Assembly (NCBI GenBank): GCA_965229345.1 | Contig: OZ245872.1 | Location: 1,798,001 to 1,862,000, forward strand | Reading direction: 5' to 3' | DNA from: PBB1 sp965229345 | Lineage (GTDB): Bacteria; Pseudomonadota; Gammaproteobacteria; Burkholderiales; Burkholderiaceae_C | DNA length: 64,000 nt | Shown: in pieces, positions 8,634-19,668 of the stretch | Position numbering within the stretch: position 1 is the first letter of the stretch | Layout: each line of letters begins with the position of its first letter | Made by a program: the position numbers and the translations under genes | Notes under the pieces: generated by a model | Told to the model about the DNA's origin: nothing | Database searches by the model: none | The model's input: only the letters and a program-made list of their open reading frames with translations

Positions 8634-9782
8634 TTGCACAAGCAAACGATATTGATCGTCGACGACAACCCCGAGAACCTGACGGTGCTCGGCGAGTTGC
8701 TCTGCGAGCGCTACATGGTGCGTGCGGCAAATTCCGGCGCGCGTGCGCTGCAGCTGGCCACGCAAGACCCGCTGCCCGATCTGATCCTGCTCGACATCAT
8801 GATGCCCGGCATCAGCGGCTACGAGGTGCTGGAGCGGCTGCAGCAATCCCCGGCCCTGCGCGGCATCCCGGTGATTTTCACGACCGCCATGAACGCCGAG
8901 GAGGACGAGCAACGCGGCATCGTGCTCGGCGCGGTCGACTACCTCACCAAGCCGCTGAAGCCGGCCATCGTGCTGGCGCGGGTGTCGGCCCACATCGAGC
9001 TGAAACTGGCACGTGACCGGCTGCAGCATGTCAACGAATCGCTGGAGGTCGAGATCGCGCGGCGCATGCGCGAGAACCTGACGATTCAGGAGGTCACCAT
9101 CCGGGCGCTGGCCAGGCTGGCCGAAACGCGTGACAACGAAACGGGCAACCACATCTTGCGCACGCAGCACTATGTGCATGCGCTCGCGCTGCGGGCCAGC
9201 CGCCACCCCCGATTTGCCGGTGAGCTCGACGAGCAGAGCATTGCGTTGATCGCCAAGTCGGCCCCGCTGCACGACATCGGCAAGGTGGGCATTCCCGACC
9301 AGGTGCTGCTCAAGGTCGGCAAGCTGACAGCCGACGAGTGGGAGATCATGAAAACCCACGCTGCCAAGGGGGCCGACGCCATCTGCCGCGCCGAAGCGGA
9401 CACCAGCGAACCGGTCAAGTTCCTCGACTACGCGAAGCAGGTCGCCCGCCATCACCATGAGCGCTGGGACGGCAGCGGCTATCCCGATGGTCTGGCCGGC
9501 GAGGCCATTCCCCTGGCCGCGCGCCTGATGGCCCTGGCCGATGTGTTCGATGCATTGATCTCGAAGCGCGTCTACAAGCAGGCATTCGACTTCGACGAGG
9601 CCCGCCAGATCATGGCTGCACAAGGCGGCAAGCACTTCGACCCCGATCTGCTGGCGACATTCATCGACGGATTCGACGAATTCTGTGACATCGCCCGGCA
9701 GCATCCCGATGACGTGGAGAGGGGCGCGCCGCAACCTGACACCGCACCGGGGAGCAATCTCCACACGACGGGCAGGGGCTGA
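8634..9782 (+). CDS. response regulator with HD-GYP phosphodiesterase domain
   Basis: A 382-residue cytoplasmic protein joining a receiver domain (about 1-120) to an HD-GYP domain (about 150-350) that hydrolyses cyclic di-GMP. The receiver has the acidic pair Asp10/Asp11, phosphoacceptor Asp54 (LLDIMMPG) and Lys106 (TKP). The output domain shows HDIGK with His213/Asp214 and the HHERWDGSGYP signature ending at residue 284, so it looks active. The start is a TTG at 8634 with AGGA at 8624-8627; no better ATG exists nearby. The downstream hybrid kinase begins 11 bases after its stop and is the obvious phosphodonor. It is divergent from the binding-protein/diguanylate cyclase pair, so making and breaking of c-di-GMP share one intergenic control region. 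Confidence 0.92.
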   Translation: MHKQTILIVDDNPENLTVLGELLCERYMVRAANSGARALQLATQDPLPDLILLDIMMPGISGYEVLERLQQSPALRGIPVIFTTAMNAEEDEQRGIVLGAVDYLTKPLKPAIVLARVSAHIELKLARDRLQHVNESLEVEIARRMRENLTIQEVTIRALARLAETRDNETGNHILRTQHYVHALALRASRHPRFAGELDEQSIALIAKSAPLHDIGKVGIPDQVLLKVGKLTADEWEIMKTHAAKGADAICRAEADTSEPVKFLDYAKQVARHHHERWDGSGYPDGLAGEAIPLAARLMALADVFDALISKRVYKQAFDFDEARQIMAAQGGKHFDPDLLATFIDGFDEFCDIARQHPDDVERGAPQPDTAPGSNLHTTGRG

Positions 9783-9793
9783 ACCGGCCGGCA

Positions 9794-12700
9794 ATGTCCA
9801 TGGCCCCTCTGTCGAATCGGGGAGATCCTGCCGGCGCGCGGCGGGGGTGGGTCCGGCGCTTCGGAAACTGGAGCCTCGCGGCGCAACGGGCACTCTGGGC
9901 TGCGCTGCTCGCAGCGATCGTGGTCCTGACCGGTGTGGCCTTGCGCACTGACTACGTCGAGGCCTACGAAACGCTTTACTCCGGACTGGACGCTGTCGCC
10001 GAGTTGCAGTCGCGGCTGATCGGGCAAGGACTCGAGCATCGGACTGCGCAGGCCCGCTACATCGCCAGCAGCCCCTGGTGGGCCAGCGACTACGCAAAAT
10101 GGCGCGACCAGGGGAGTCGCGCCGCGCGCGACGAACTGCTGGGCCGTCTCACGAGCCTGGGTCAGGCCTTCGGTGCCGACAAGGCCATGATTCTCGATGA
10201 GCATGGTGAGCTGGCCTTGGGGCATCTGGATGGCGATCGCTCCGCGGCGCCACTTCGTGAGGCGGTCTTGCGTGCGGTGGCCTCGGGCCGGGTCGAACGC
10301 ACCGAGCCCTACGAACTCGAGGGCTCACCTGGCGTGTTCCGGATGGACGTGGTCGCCCCGCTGACGGGCGGCGGCACGACCGCACGGGCCGCGGTGGTTC
10401 TGCATTTCGACCCGACCGAGAAGCTGATGGCCGCCCCTCATTCATCCGAGGCCATGCAGGCCACTTCCGTGCAACTCAGTTTCAAACGTGGCACGGACCA
10501 GTTGGTGGGTGCGGCTGGCGAGGGCACTCAGACGTTGGCCACCTCCAGAGTGTTGGCAGCATCGGCGATGCGCCGCGAGCAGCCTTTCGGGTCGCTGATC
10601 GAAGGCCTTGACTTCAGTGGCAAGGCGGTGATCGGCGTGGTCGTTCCAGTCAGTGATGCCGACTGGTTTGTGACGACGCAGGTGGATCGCAGCGCTTTTT
10701 TCGCCGCCTTGCTTCGTGACGAAGCCTGGGTCGCTTCCACGGGCGCCTTCGCGCTGTTTGGCGTGAGTCTGGCGGGTTTCCTGGCTCGTGAACGTCAAGC
10801 GCTGGCGGCTGCACGTGCCGAGCAGGTCACGCAGGAGGATCGCCTGCGTGCACTCGGACTGATGCAGGCCATCTCCGAATCGTCGACCGATGCCATCTTC
10901 GCGAAAGATCTGCAAGGCCGCTACCTGATGTGCAACCGCGAGACGGCGCGCGTCATGGGCCGCAGGCAGGACGACATCATCGGTCGCGACGACCGCGAGC
11001 TGCTCCCGGTCGAGCAGGCGTCGGCGTTGGTGGCCAACGACCGGAAGGTCCTGTCCGAAGGCATCGTGGCGACCTTCGAGGAAGTGGTGCAGACGCCCGA
11101 TGGCGACCAGACCTACTTGTCCACCAAGGGTGCTTTGCGTGACACATCCGGGGTGGTCGCTGGCATGTTCGGCGTTGCGCGCAACATCACGCAGCGCAAG
11201 CAGGCCGAGGAGAGCCTGCGCGAAAGTGAGGCCACGGTCCGCGCGATCCTGGCGTCGATGAGCGACGGGATGTTCATCCTGCAGGACCGGTCGTTTGTCT
11301 TCGTCAATGCCGCACTGCCTGCGATGCTGGGCTATGCGCCGGAAGAGTTCATCGGGCTGACGTTCGAGCATGTCATCGGCCCCGATCACATCGAGCTGTG
11401 GAGCGCGCGTTACGAACAGCGCATCGGCGATGGCGTCGAGCCACCCAATCACTACGAGCTGCAGATGCGACGGCGCGACGGCGACGGCCTGGTGTGGGTC
11501 GAGCTGCGGGCCAACCGATTCGTGCACAACGGTCGTCCGGCGGTGCTGGGGCTGGTTCGCGACATCACGCAGCAGCGGCTCGCCGAAGATGCCTTGCGCG
11601 ACCGGGAGTCCTTGTACCGCTCCATGGTCACTGCGCTCGACGAGGGCCTGCTGGTGATCGGCACCGACGGCGTGGTGAAGGCCTGCAATCAGCAGGCTGA
11701 AAAGTTCTTCGACACCACCTTGCTCGGCGCGCCACTGGCAAGTGCGGTGGCGCAGTGGCATCCGCTGCAGCCCGATGGGTCGGATCTTCCCCCGGACCAG
11801 TGGCCGATACGGCAAGCCCTGGCGACCGGCATGCCCTGTGACGAGGTGCTGATGGGTCTGCGTCATCCAGAGCACGGATTGCGGTGGCTGCGGGTGAACG
11901 TCGAGCCGGTGCGCGATGTGAAGACGCAGCAGATGACGGCGGTGGTGGCGTCGTTCAGCGATGTCACCGAACGCCATGCAGCGGAGCAGACGCTGCGCAA
12001 GTTGTCGATGGCCGTCGAGCAGAGTCCGGCGTCGATCGTCATCAGCGACACGCACGATCGCATCGAGTACGTCAACGCCGCGTTCACCCGCATCACCGGT
12101 TACAGCCCGGCAGACGCTGTCGGTCAGCTGCGCCACGTGCTCCAGCCCGAGCGGCTCGACAAGGACGTCCACCGCACCAAGCACCAGACCCTGCTGGGTG
12201 GCGGCACCTGGTCGGCCGAAGTGCGCGCGCGCCGCAAGGACGGGCAGCCCTATGACGAACTGGTTCAGGCCGCACCGATCCGACAGCCCGACGGCACCAT
12301 CACCCACTTCCTGTCGCTGGGCGAGGACATCACGGCGCACAAGCAGGTCGAGGCCGAACTGGACCAGCACCGCCATCACCTGCAAGAACTGGTCGAGCAG
12401 CGCACCGAGCAGCTCCAGTCGCTGAACACCGCGCTGGGCGACAGCGAGCGCTTCATCCACACCGTGGCAGACAACCAGCCCGGCCTGCTGGCCTACTGGG
12501 ACAAGGACCTCCAGTGCCAGTTTGCGAATCGCGCCTACCGCGAATGGTTCGGGTGCCCGGATGGAGCGCTGAGTCGCTTGTCGCCCGATGCCCTGCTCCA
12601 GGGCGAGTGGCAGACGGATCAGCGGGTGTCGCTGAACGAGGTGCTCGCAGGCGAATCGAGGCAGGCGCAGCGTCTGCTGATTTCTGCCCGCGGTCAGCTG

Positions 12701-14629
12701 CTGCACGGTCTGGTGACCGTCACGCCCGATGTGGTGGACGGGACCGTGCGCGGTTTTCTCGCGCTGGTGTCTGACATCACCGAAGTGAAGCATGCCGAGT
12801 TGCGCTTGCGCGATGCCAATGCCGCGCTGATGGAGGCTCGCGACAAGGCCGAGGCCGCGAACCGGGCCAAGAGCGCATTCCTCGCGAACATGAGCCACGA
12901 GATACGGACCCCCATGAACGCCATCATCGGCTGGACCCATCTGCTTCAGCGCGATGCGCAGGACCTGCTGGAGAGCGAGCGGCTGGGCAAGATCGCCGAT
13001 GCCGCCCGGCACCTGATGCAGGTGATCAACGACATCCTGGACCTGTCGAAGATCGAGGCAGACAAGGTGACGCTCGAGCAGGTCGATTTTTCGCTGCAGG
13101 GGGTGATTGCCCGCACCCGCGAGCTGGTGGCCGAGCGCGTGCAGGCCAAGGGGCTGCGCTTGACGGTGGACGTGGAGGGGCTGCCTGACGCGCTTTGCGG
13201 TGACCCGACGCGCTTGTCGCAGGCCTTGCTCAATCTGCTCAGCAACGCGGTGAAGTTCACCGACCAGGGTGCCGTGGCGCTCGTGGGCGAGTTGCTCGAG
13301 CGCAAGGACGATTCATTGCTGATCCGCTTCACGGTGCGCGACACCGGCGTGGGCATCGCGCCCGATGCGCTCGATCAGCTGTTCCAGGCCTTCGAGCAGG
13401 CGGACACCTCCACCACGCGACGCTATGGCGGCACGGGCCTCGGGCTGGCACTCACCAAGCGGCTGGCCGCGATGATGGGCGGCGAGGTGGGCGTGAGCAG
13501 CCAGCTCGGCGAGGGCAGCGAGTTCTGGTTCACGGCCCGCCTGGAGGTGGCTCGATCGATTCCGGTCGACAGGTCGGCCGGCGCGGGGCCCGCGGAAGCG
13601 GGGCTGCGCGATCAGCGGCTGGCCGCGCGCTTGCTGCTGGTCGAGGACAACCCGGTGAACCGCGAACTGGCGCTGGAGCTGTTGCATGCGGTCGGTCTGC
13701 AGGCCGACGTGGCCACCGACGGCTGTGAGGCGCTGGAATTCATGCAGCGCGACAGCTGCGACCTGATCCTGATGGATCTGCAGATGCCGCGGATGGATGG
13801 CCTGGAGGCGGCCCGCCGCATCCGTGCGCTGGCTGGCGGCGCCACGGTGCCCATCATCGCGATGACGGCCAGTGCTTTCGGTGAGGACCGTGCGGCCTGC
13901 CTGGCGGCCGGCATGAATGATCACGTGGCCAAGCCGGTCGATCCCGCTGCGCTGTACGCGGCCATTCAGCGCTGGCTTCCGCAGAGCGTGGCGGCACGGG
14001 CTGAACCCGCCCGCAGGTCACCGCCGGCGGCCCCGACGGACTTTCCCGTCATGCCCGGCATCGACGTGTCGCGGGGACTGCGGTTCGTGGGGGGACGTGC
14101 CGACCTGTACCGCCGCGTTCTGCAGCAGTTCGTGCAGCATTACGGGGACGAGATTGACGACGTGGTGGCGCACCTGTCGCCCGACGCGCCAGCCGAGGTT
14201 CGGGCGGTGGCCCATTCACTGAAGGGCGCGTCCGCGACGATCGGCGCCAGCCGTCTGCCCCCATTGGCCGGCGAGCTCGAAGCGCTGGCCGCCGATGAGC
14301 CGTCTCACGGGCGGATCGCTGAAGGCGTCCATGCCGTGTTGCGAGAGCTCGAGTCGGTTGTCGCCGGGATACGCGAGTACCTGCTGAACACCCCGAGCGG
14401 CCTGTCGCCCCTCGACGCGATACCGCTCAGCGCAAGCGAACTCGATCGGCTCGAGCGGCTGCTGCTCGACGCCGACTACCGGGCGATCGGCGAATTTCGC
14501 CAGCTCGCGGCACCCATGCAGCGCCGCTACGGCGCATCCGTTGCCGACATCGGCACCGCACTGCACGCTTTCGACTACGAGCGTGCCTTGCTCCTGCTGC
14601 GTGCGTTGCGGGCCGAGGAGCTCCGCTGA
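9794..14629 (+). CDS. hybrid sensor histidine kinase: Cache-like sensor, five PAS, HisKA-HATPase, REC, HPt
   Basis: A 1611-residue membrane phosphorelay kinase. Two hydrophobic segments (about 35-52 and 318-336) bracket a periplasmic sensor of about 265 residues. Five PAS-like domains follow, starting near residues 355, 480, 610, 735 and 880. Next come HisKA with His1035 (MSHEIRTPMNAI), a HATPase with NLLSNAVKF and GTGLGLALTKRL, and a receiver with Asp1328 (LMDLQMPRMDG). An HPt domain carries His1474 (AHSLKGAS), and about 100 helical residues end the protein. All relay residues are present. It lies 11 bases after the HD-GYP response regulator, so phosphate probably flows from the kinase through REC and HPt to that regulator. 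The signal is unknown. Confidence 0.92.
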   Translation: MSMAPLSNRGDPAGARRGWVRRFGNWSLAAQRALWAALLAAIVVLTGVALRTDYVEAYETLYSGLDAVAELQSRLIGQGLEHRTAQARYIASSPWWASDYAKWRDQGSRAARDELLGRLTSLGQAFGADKAMILDEHGELALGHLDGDRSAAPLREAVLRAVASGRVERTEPYELEGSPGVFRMDVVAPLTGGGTTARAAVVLHFDPTEKLMAAPHSSEAMQATSVQLSFKRGTDQLVGAAGEGTQTLATSRVLAASAMRREQPFGSLIEGLDFSGKAVIGVVVPVSDADWFVTTQVDRSAFFAALLRDEAWVASTGAFALFGVSLAGFLARERQALAAARAEQVTQEDRLRALGLMQAISESSTDAIFAKDLQGRYLMCNRETARVMGRRQDDIIGRDDRELLPVEQASALVANDRKVLSEGIVATFEEVVQTPDGDQTYLSTKGALRDTSGVVAGMFGVARNITQRKQAEESLRESEATVRAILASMSDGMFILQDRSFVFVNAALPAMLGYAPEEFIGLTFEHVIGPDHIELWSARYEQRIGDGVEPPNHYELQMRRRDGDGLVWVELRANRFVHNGRPAVLGLVRDITQQRLAEDALRDRESLYRSMVTALDEGLLVIGTDGVVKACNQQAEKFFDTTLLGAPLASAVAQWHPLQPDGSDLPPDQWPIRQALATGMPCDEVLMGLRHPEHGLRWLRVNVEPVRDVKTQQMTAVVASFSDVTERHAAEQTLRKLSMAVEQSPASIVISDTHDRIEYVNAAFTRITGYSPADAVGQLRHVLQPERLDKDVHRTKHQTLLGGGTWSAEVRARRKDGQPYDELVQAAPIRQPDGTITHFLSLGEDITAHKQVEAELDQHRHHLQELVEQRTEQLQSLNTALGDSERFIHTVADNQPGLLAYWDKDLQCQFANRAYREWFGCPDGALSRLSPDALLQGEWQTDQRVSLNEVLAGESRQAQRLLISARGQLLHGLVTVTPDVVDGTVRGFLALVSDITEVKHAELRLRDANAALMEARDKAEAANRAKSAFLANMSHEIRTPMNAIIGWTHLLQRDAQDLLESERLGKIADAARHLMQVINDILDLSKIEADKVTLEQVDFSLQGVIARTRELVAERVQAKGLRLTVDVEGLPDALCGDPTRLSQALLNLLSNAVKFTDQGAVALVGELLERKDDSLLIRFTVRDTGVGIAPDALDQLFQAFEQADTSTTRRYGGTGLGLALTKRLAAMMGGEVGVSSQLGEGSEFWFTARLEVARSIPVDRSAGAGPAEAGLRDQRLAARLLLVEDNPVNRELALELLHAVGLQADVATDGCEALEFMQRDSCDLILMDLQMPRMDGLEAARRIRALAGGATVPIIAMTASAFGEDRAACLAAGMNDHVAKPVDPAALYAAIQRWLPQSVAARAEPARRSPPAAPTDFPVMPGIDVSRGLRFVGGRADLYRRVLQQFVQHYGDEIDDVVAHLSPDAPAEVRAVAHSLKGASATIGASRLPPLAGELEALAADEPSHGRIAEGVHAVLRELESVVAGIREYLLNTPSGLSPLDAIPLSASELDRLERLLLDADYRAIGEFRQLAAPMQRRYGASVADIGTALHAFDYERALLLLRALRAEELR

Positions 14630-14656
14630 TTCCTCAGCCCGTGGGCCGCCGCGGTG

Positions 14657-16546
<1,890 letters not shown>

Positions 16547-16549
16547 CAG

Positions 16550-16593
16550 CTGCCTCGTCAGGTCCGAGGCCAACCCGTGGGGTCGGGTTGGCA
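16550..16593 (-). promoter_or_regulatory. putative riboswitch expression platform (two hairpins, one covering the Shine-Dalgarno)
   Basis: Downstream of the aptamer on the minus strand are two stem-loops. One has an 8-bp perfect stem, GCCAACCC with GGGTTGGC (16566-16593). The second pairs CCTCG with CGAGG, and its 3' arm contains the GAGG that would act as ribosome binding site for the protease ATG at 16546. No T-run follows either stem, so translation control is more likely than intrinsic termination. The pairing scheme is inference from the sequence alone. Confidence 0.5.
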
Positions 16594-16594
16594 G

Positions 16595-16665
16595 CCCCGC
16601 TACCGTGGCGCTGTGCGCTGTAGGCCGGAGGCTTTGCGTCCCATGCTTTCGCATGGTTTGCGGGG
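16595..16665 (-). promoter_or_regulatory. GEMM-I (cyclic-di-GMP-I) riboswitch aptamer
   Basis: Read on the minus strand, the leader of the S8 protease contains the conserved core of the c-di-GMP-I riboswitch. GCAAACC is followed by a perfect CATGC-GAAA-GCATG stem with a GAAA tetraloop. Then come GGGACGCAAAGCCTCC, a variable P3 arm and GGTAGCGGGG. The outer stem pairs CCCCGC (16660-16665) with GCGGGG (16595-16600). The tetraloop and its receptor, joining segment and core match the known consensus. The aptamer ends about 48 bases before the protease ATG, leaving room for an expression platform. The sequence does not tell whether c-di-GMP turns expression on or off. Confidence 0.94.
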
Positions 16666-16819
16666 AATGTTTGCGGCAGGTTAACCGCACTGTGTGCAGC
16701 CGGGCAGGGTGCGGCCCGTCGATCACGCGTCAAGCGAGACATCCTGCTCGAATCGTCCGCCCGGCAGCGCGCATCCGACGCAGCACTGCGTTGTTTTCGC
16801 ACCCTGCACAATCCCGCGC

Positions 16820-18208
16820 ATGAGTTCCGCGCCGATGACACTGACCCCTGCGAACCCGGAGACACCTGCAGAAAGCGCGCCTGCGGCGGTGGGCTTCGCC
16901 GAGGCACTGCGCTTCTGGCTGAAGCTCGGTTTCATCAGCTTCGGCGGGCCGGCCGGGCAGATCGCGATCATGCACACCGAGTTGGTCGAGCGCCGTCGCT
17001 GGATCAGCGAGAAACGCTTTCTGCACGCACTGAACTACTGCATGCTGCTGCCCGGCCCCGAGGCCCAGCAGCTCGCGACCTACATCGGCTGGTTGATGCA
17101 CCGCACCGCAGGTGGCATCGCAGCGGGCGCCTTGTTCGTGCTGCCGTCGCTGTTCATCCTGATCGCGCTGTCGTGGGTGTATCTGCGCTTTGGCGAGGTG
17201 CCTTGGGTCGCCGGCATCTTCTATGGCATCAAGCCGGCCGTGACGGCGCTCGTGGTGCACGCGGCACACCGCATCGGCACCCGGGCGCTGAAGAACGGCT
17301 GGATGTGGGCGATCGCGGCGGCGGCGTTCGTTGCCATCTTCGCGCTGCACGCCCCGTTTCCGGCCATCGTGCTGGCCGCGGCGCTGATCGGCCATTTCGG
17401 CGCGAAGGTGGCGCCGGGTGTGTTCACGCTCGGCGGTGGGCATGGCGGCGACCAGAAGCGCTACGGCCCTGCGCTGATCGACGGCCGCACACCGACACCG
17501 GGGCATGCACAGTTCAGGCGCAGCCGACTCGCCTCGGTGCTGGCCGTCGGCCTCGGCCTGTGGGTGCTGGCCACGGCCGTGCTGCTCGCGACACAGGGAT
17601 GGCAGGGCACGTTGACGCAGATGGGCTGGTTCTTCACCAAGGCCGCGCTGCTGACCTTCGGTGGCGCCTATGCGGTGCTGCCCTATGTGTACCAGGGCGC
17701 GGTCGAGCAGCACCAGTGGCTGAGCGGCGCCCAGATGATCGACGGTCTGGCGCTCGGCGAGACCACGCCCGGCCCGCTGATCATGGTGGTGGCCTTCGTC
17801 GGTTTTGTCGGTGGTTGGCTCAAGCCGATGTTCGGGCCCGAGGCGTTGTTCGCCGCGGGCGCGGTCGCCGCCTCGGTGGTGACCTTCTTCACCTTCTTGC
17901 CGTCGTTCATCTTCATCCTGGCCGGTGGCCCGCTGATCGAGGCCACGCACGGCCGGCTCGGCTACACCGCGCCGCTGTCGGCCATCACCGCTGCGGTGGT
18001 GGGTGTCATCCTGAACCTGGCGCTGTTCTTCGCCTACCACGTGCTGTGGCCGCAGGGTTTCGGCGGCCACTTCGATGCGGTGTCGGCACTGATCGCTGTG
18101 GCGGCCGCGCTGGCGCTGTTTCGCCTCAAGGTGGGCGTGATGCCGCTGCTGGCGGTGTGCGCGGCTGTGGGGCTGGCCGTCACGCTGCTGGCACCCGGAC
18201 TGCGCTGA
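16820..18208 (+). CDS. chrA: chromate efflux transporter, long-chain two-domain type
   Basis: A 462-residue inner-membrane CHR-family protein that expels chromate. The two homologous halves start at GFISFGGPAGQIA (about residue 35) and at ALLTFGGAYAVLPYV (about 275). Each contains the FGG motif, and each is followed by a PGP element (LLPGPEAQQ; ETTPGPLIM). Length and twofold build are those of full ChrA. The ATG at 16820 is chosen over upstream in-frame codons because the protein then begins just before the conserved core. The promoter must lie in the 273 bases shared with the divergent protease. An FAD oxidoreductase starts 13 bases later. No chrB regulator is present, so regulation is not evident. 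Confidence 0.93.
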   Translation: MSSAPMTLTPANPETPAESAPAAVGFAEALRFWLKLGFISFGGPAGQIAIMHTELVERRRWISEKRFLHALNYCMLLPGPEAQQLATYIGWLMHRTAGGIAAGALFVLPSLFILIALSWVYLRFGEVPWVAGIFYGIKPAVTALVVHAAHRIGTRALKNGWMWAIAAAAFVAIFALHAPFPAIVLAAALIGHFGAKVAPGVFTLGGGHGGDQKRYGPALIDGRTPTPGHAQFRRSRLASVLAVGLGLWVLATAVLLATQGWQGTLTQMGWFFTKAALLTFGGAYAVLPYVYQGAVEQHQWLSGAQMIDGLALGETTPGPLIMVVAFVGFVGGWLKPMFGPEALFAAGAVAASVVTFFTFLPSFIFILAGGPLIEATHGRLGYTAPLSAITAAVVGVILNLALFFAYHVLWPQGFGGHFDAVSALIAVAAALALFRLKVGVMPLLAVCAAVGLAVTLLAPGLR

Positions 18209-18221
18209 GGCTGCGACCGCG

Positions 18222-19391
18222 ATGGACCGCGTGGATTGCATCGTGATCGGGGCGGGTGTCGTCGGGCTGGCCTGCGCGCGAGCGATCGCGCAGACCGGCC
18301 TGGAGGTGGTCATCGTCGAGCGGGAAGCCGCCTACGGCACCGGGGTATCGGCGCGCAACAGCGAGGTGATCCACGCCGGGCTTTATTACCCGACCGGCAG
18401 CCGCAAGGCGCTGCTGTGCGTGCGCGGTGCGCAGTTGCTGTACGGGTACTGCGCCGAACGCCGCATCTCGCACCGCCGCTGCGGCAAGCTGGTGGTGGCC
18501 ACGCGCGATGCCGATCTGCCAGCGCTCGAAGCATTGCACGCCAAGGGCATCGCCAACGGCGTCTCGGCGCTTCAGTGGTTGACGCGTGCCGAAGCGCTGG
18601 CGCTCGAGCCCGAACTGCGCTGCGAGGCCGCGCTGTGGTCACCGGCCAGCGGCATCGTGGACAGTCACGGCCTGATGACCTCGCTGCTCGGTGACGCCGA
18701 ATCCGCCGGCGCGGTGCTGGCCGTGGGCAGCGCCCTGGTCGGTGCGGTGCGCGACGGTGAGGGCTGGCGGATCGCGGCGCGCGAGGTCAGTGCCGGCCTC
18801 GGTGCGGAGTCGGGCGACTTCGTGCTGGGCAGCCGATGGATCGTCAACGCGGGCGGGCTCGACGCGCAGGCGGTCGCGGCTTCGATGGAAGGTTTTCCCG
18901 CAGCCGCCATCCCGCCACGGCATCTGGCCCGAGGGCATTACTTCTCGCTCTCGGGGCGCGCGCCGTTCTCGCGGTTGATCTATCCGCTGCCCACCGATGG
19001 CGGGCTCGGCGTGCACCTGACGCTGGACCTGGGCGGCCAGGCCAAGTTCGGGCCGGATGTGGAGTGGATCGATGGCACGACCACAGCCACCGATCTGGGC
19101 CGCAACCTGGACTACAGCGTCGATGCGCGCCGCGCCGACGCCTTCGCCGCCGAAGTTCGCCGCTACTGGCCGCGGCTGCCGGAGGGAGCGCTGTCGCCCG
19201 CCTACAGCGGCATCCGGCCCAAACTCAGCGGCCCTGGCGAGCATGCTGCCGACTTCCGCATCGATGGACCTGCCGAACACGGCTGTGCCGGCGTGGTGCA
19301 GCTGTTCGGCATCGAGTCGCCGGGCCTCACCGCATCGCTGGCCATCGCCGAGGCGGTCGCTGCGGTGGTGACGGGGTCGCCCGTCGCCTGA
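18222..19391 (+). CDS. NAD(P)/FAD-dependent oxidoreductase, L-2-hydroxyglutarate oxidase-like
   Basis: A 389-residue flavoprotein of the DAO superfamily. The N-terminal dinucleotide fold IVIGAGVVGLACARA is followed by ARNSEVIHAGLYYPTGSRKA, a strong signature of the LhgO/YgaF group that oxidises L-2-hydroxyglutarate to 2-oxoglutarate. The substrate-domain elements YPLPTDGGLGVHLTLD and YSGIRPKL also match, and the C-terminal FGIESPGLTASLAIA completes the FAD site. The protein has no signal peptide and may sit at the inner membrane face. It follows chrA by 13 bases on the same strand, probably cotranscribed, though no functional link with chromate is obvious. The substrate is by family analogy. 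Confidence 0.85.
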   Translation: MDRVDCIVIGAGVVGLACARAIAQTGLEVVIVEREAAYGTGVSARNSEVIHAGLYYPTGSRKALLCVRGAQLLYGYCAERRISHRRCGKLVVATRDADLPALEALHAKGIANGVSALQWLTRAEALALEPELRCEAALWSPASGIVDSHGLMTSLLGDAESAGAVLAVGSALVGAVRDGEGWRIAAREVSAGLGAESGDFVLGSRWIVNAGGLDAQAVAASMEGFPAAAIPPRHLARGHYFSLSGRAPFSRLIYPLPTDGGLGVHLTLDLGGQAKFGPDVEWIDGTTTATDLGRNLDYSVDARRADAFAAEVRRYWPRLPEGALSPAYSGIRPKLSGPGEHAADFRIDGPAEHGCAGVVQLFGIESPGLTASLAIAEAVAAVVTGSPVA

Positions 19392-19411
19392 CACGAGCCT
19401 GATCGAATCGA

Positions 19412-19666
19412 TCAGGCCGCGCGGGAGGGGCGAGTGGTGTTGTCGCGCTTGATGTCCCGCAGCATGAACAGGTACAGCCCTTCCACTTTCTCTCGGGCCC
19501 AGGGCGTCTTGCGCAGGAATTTCAGACTGGACGCCACGCTCGGGTCGCTGGTGAAACAGCGCACCGGGATGCGTTCACCCAGCCCCGCCCAGCCGTAGTG
19601 CGCGGCCAGCGCCGTCACCATGCCTTCGAGCGTGATGCCATGCAGCGGATTGCGTGGCTGCTCCAT
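19412..19666 (-). CDS. VF530 family (DUF2132) DNA-binding-like small protein
   Basis: An 84-residue protein matching the VF530 family: NPLHGITLEGMVTALAAHYG near the N-terminus and RCFTSDPSVASSLKFLRKTPWAR in the middle are nearly diagnostic. Family members are small and helical, and their biological role is unproven. The ATG at 19666 is three bases from the stop of dctA (19669), so translation of the two must be linked. The C-terminal tail (RDIKRDNTTRPSRAA) is basic. Beyond the close link to dctA, nothing in the sequence reveals its role. Confidence 0.85.
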   Translation of the reverse strand: MEQPRNPLHGITLEGMVTALAAHYGWAGLGERIPVRCFTSDPSVASSLKFLRKTPWAREKVEGLYLFMLRDIKRDNTTRPSRAA

Positions 19667-19668
19667 CC

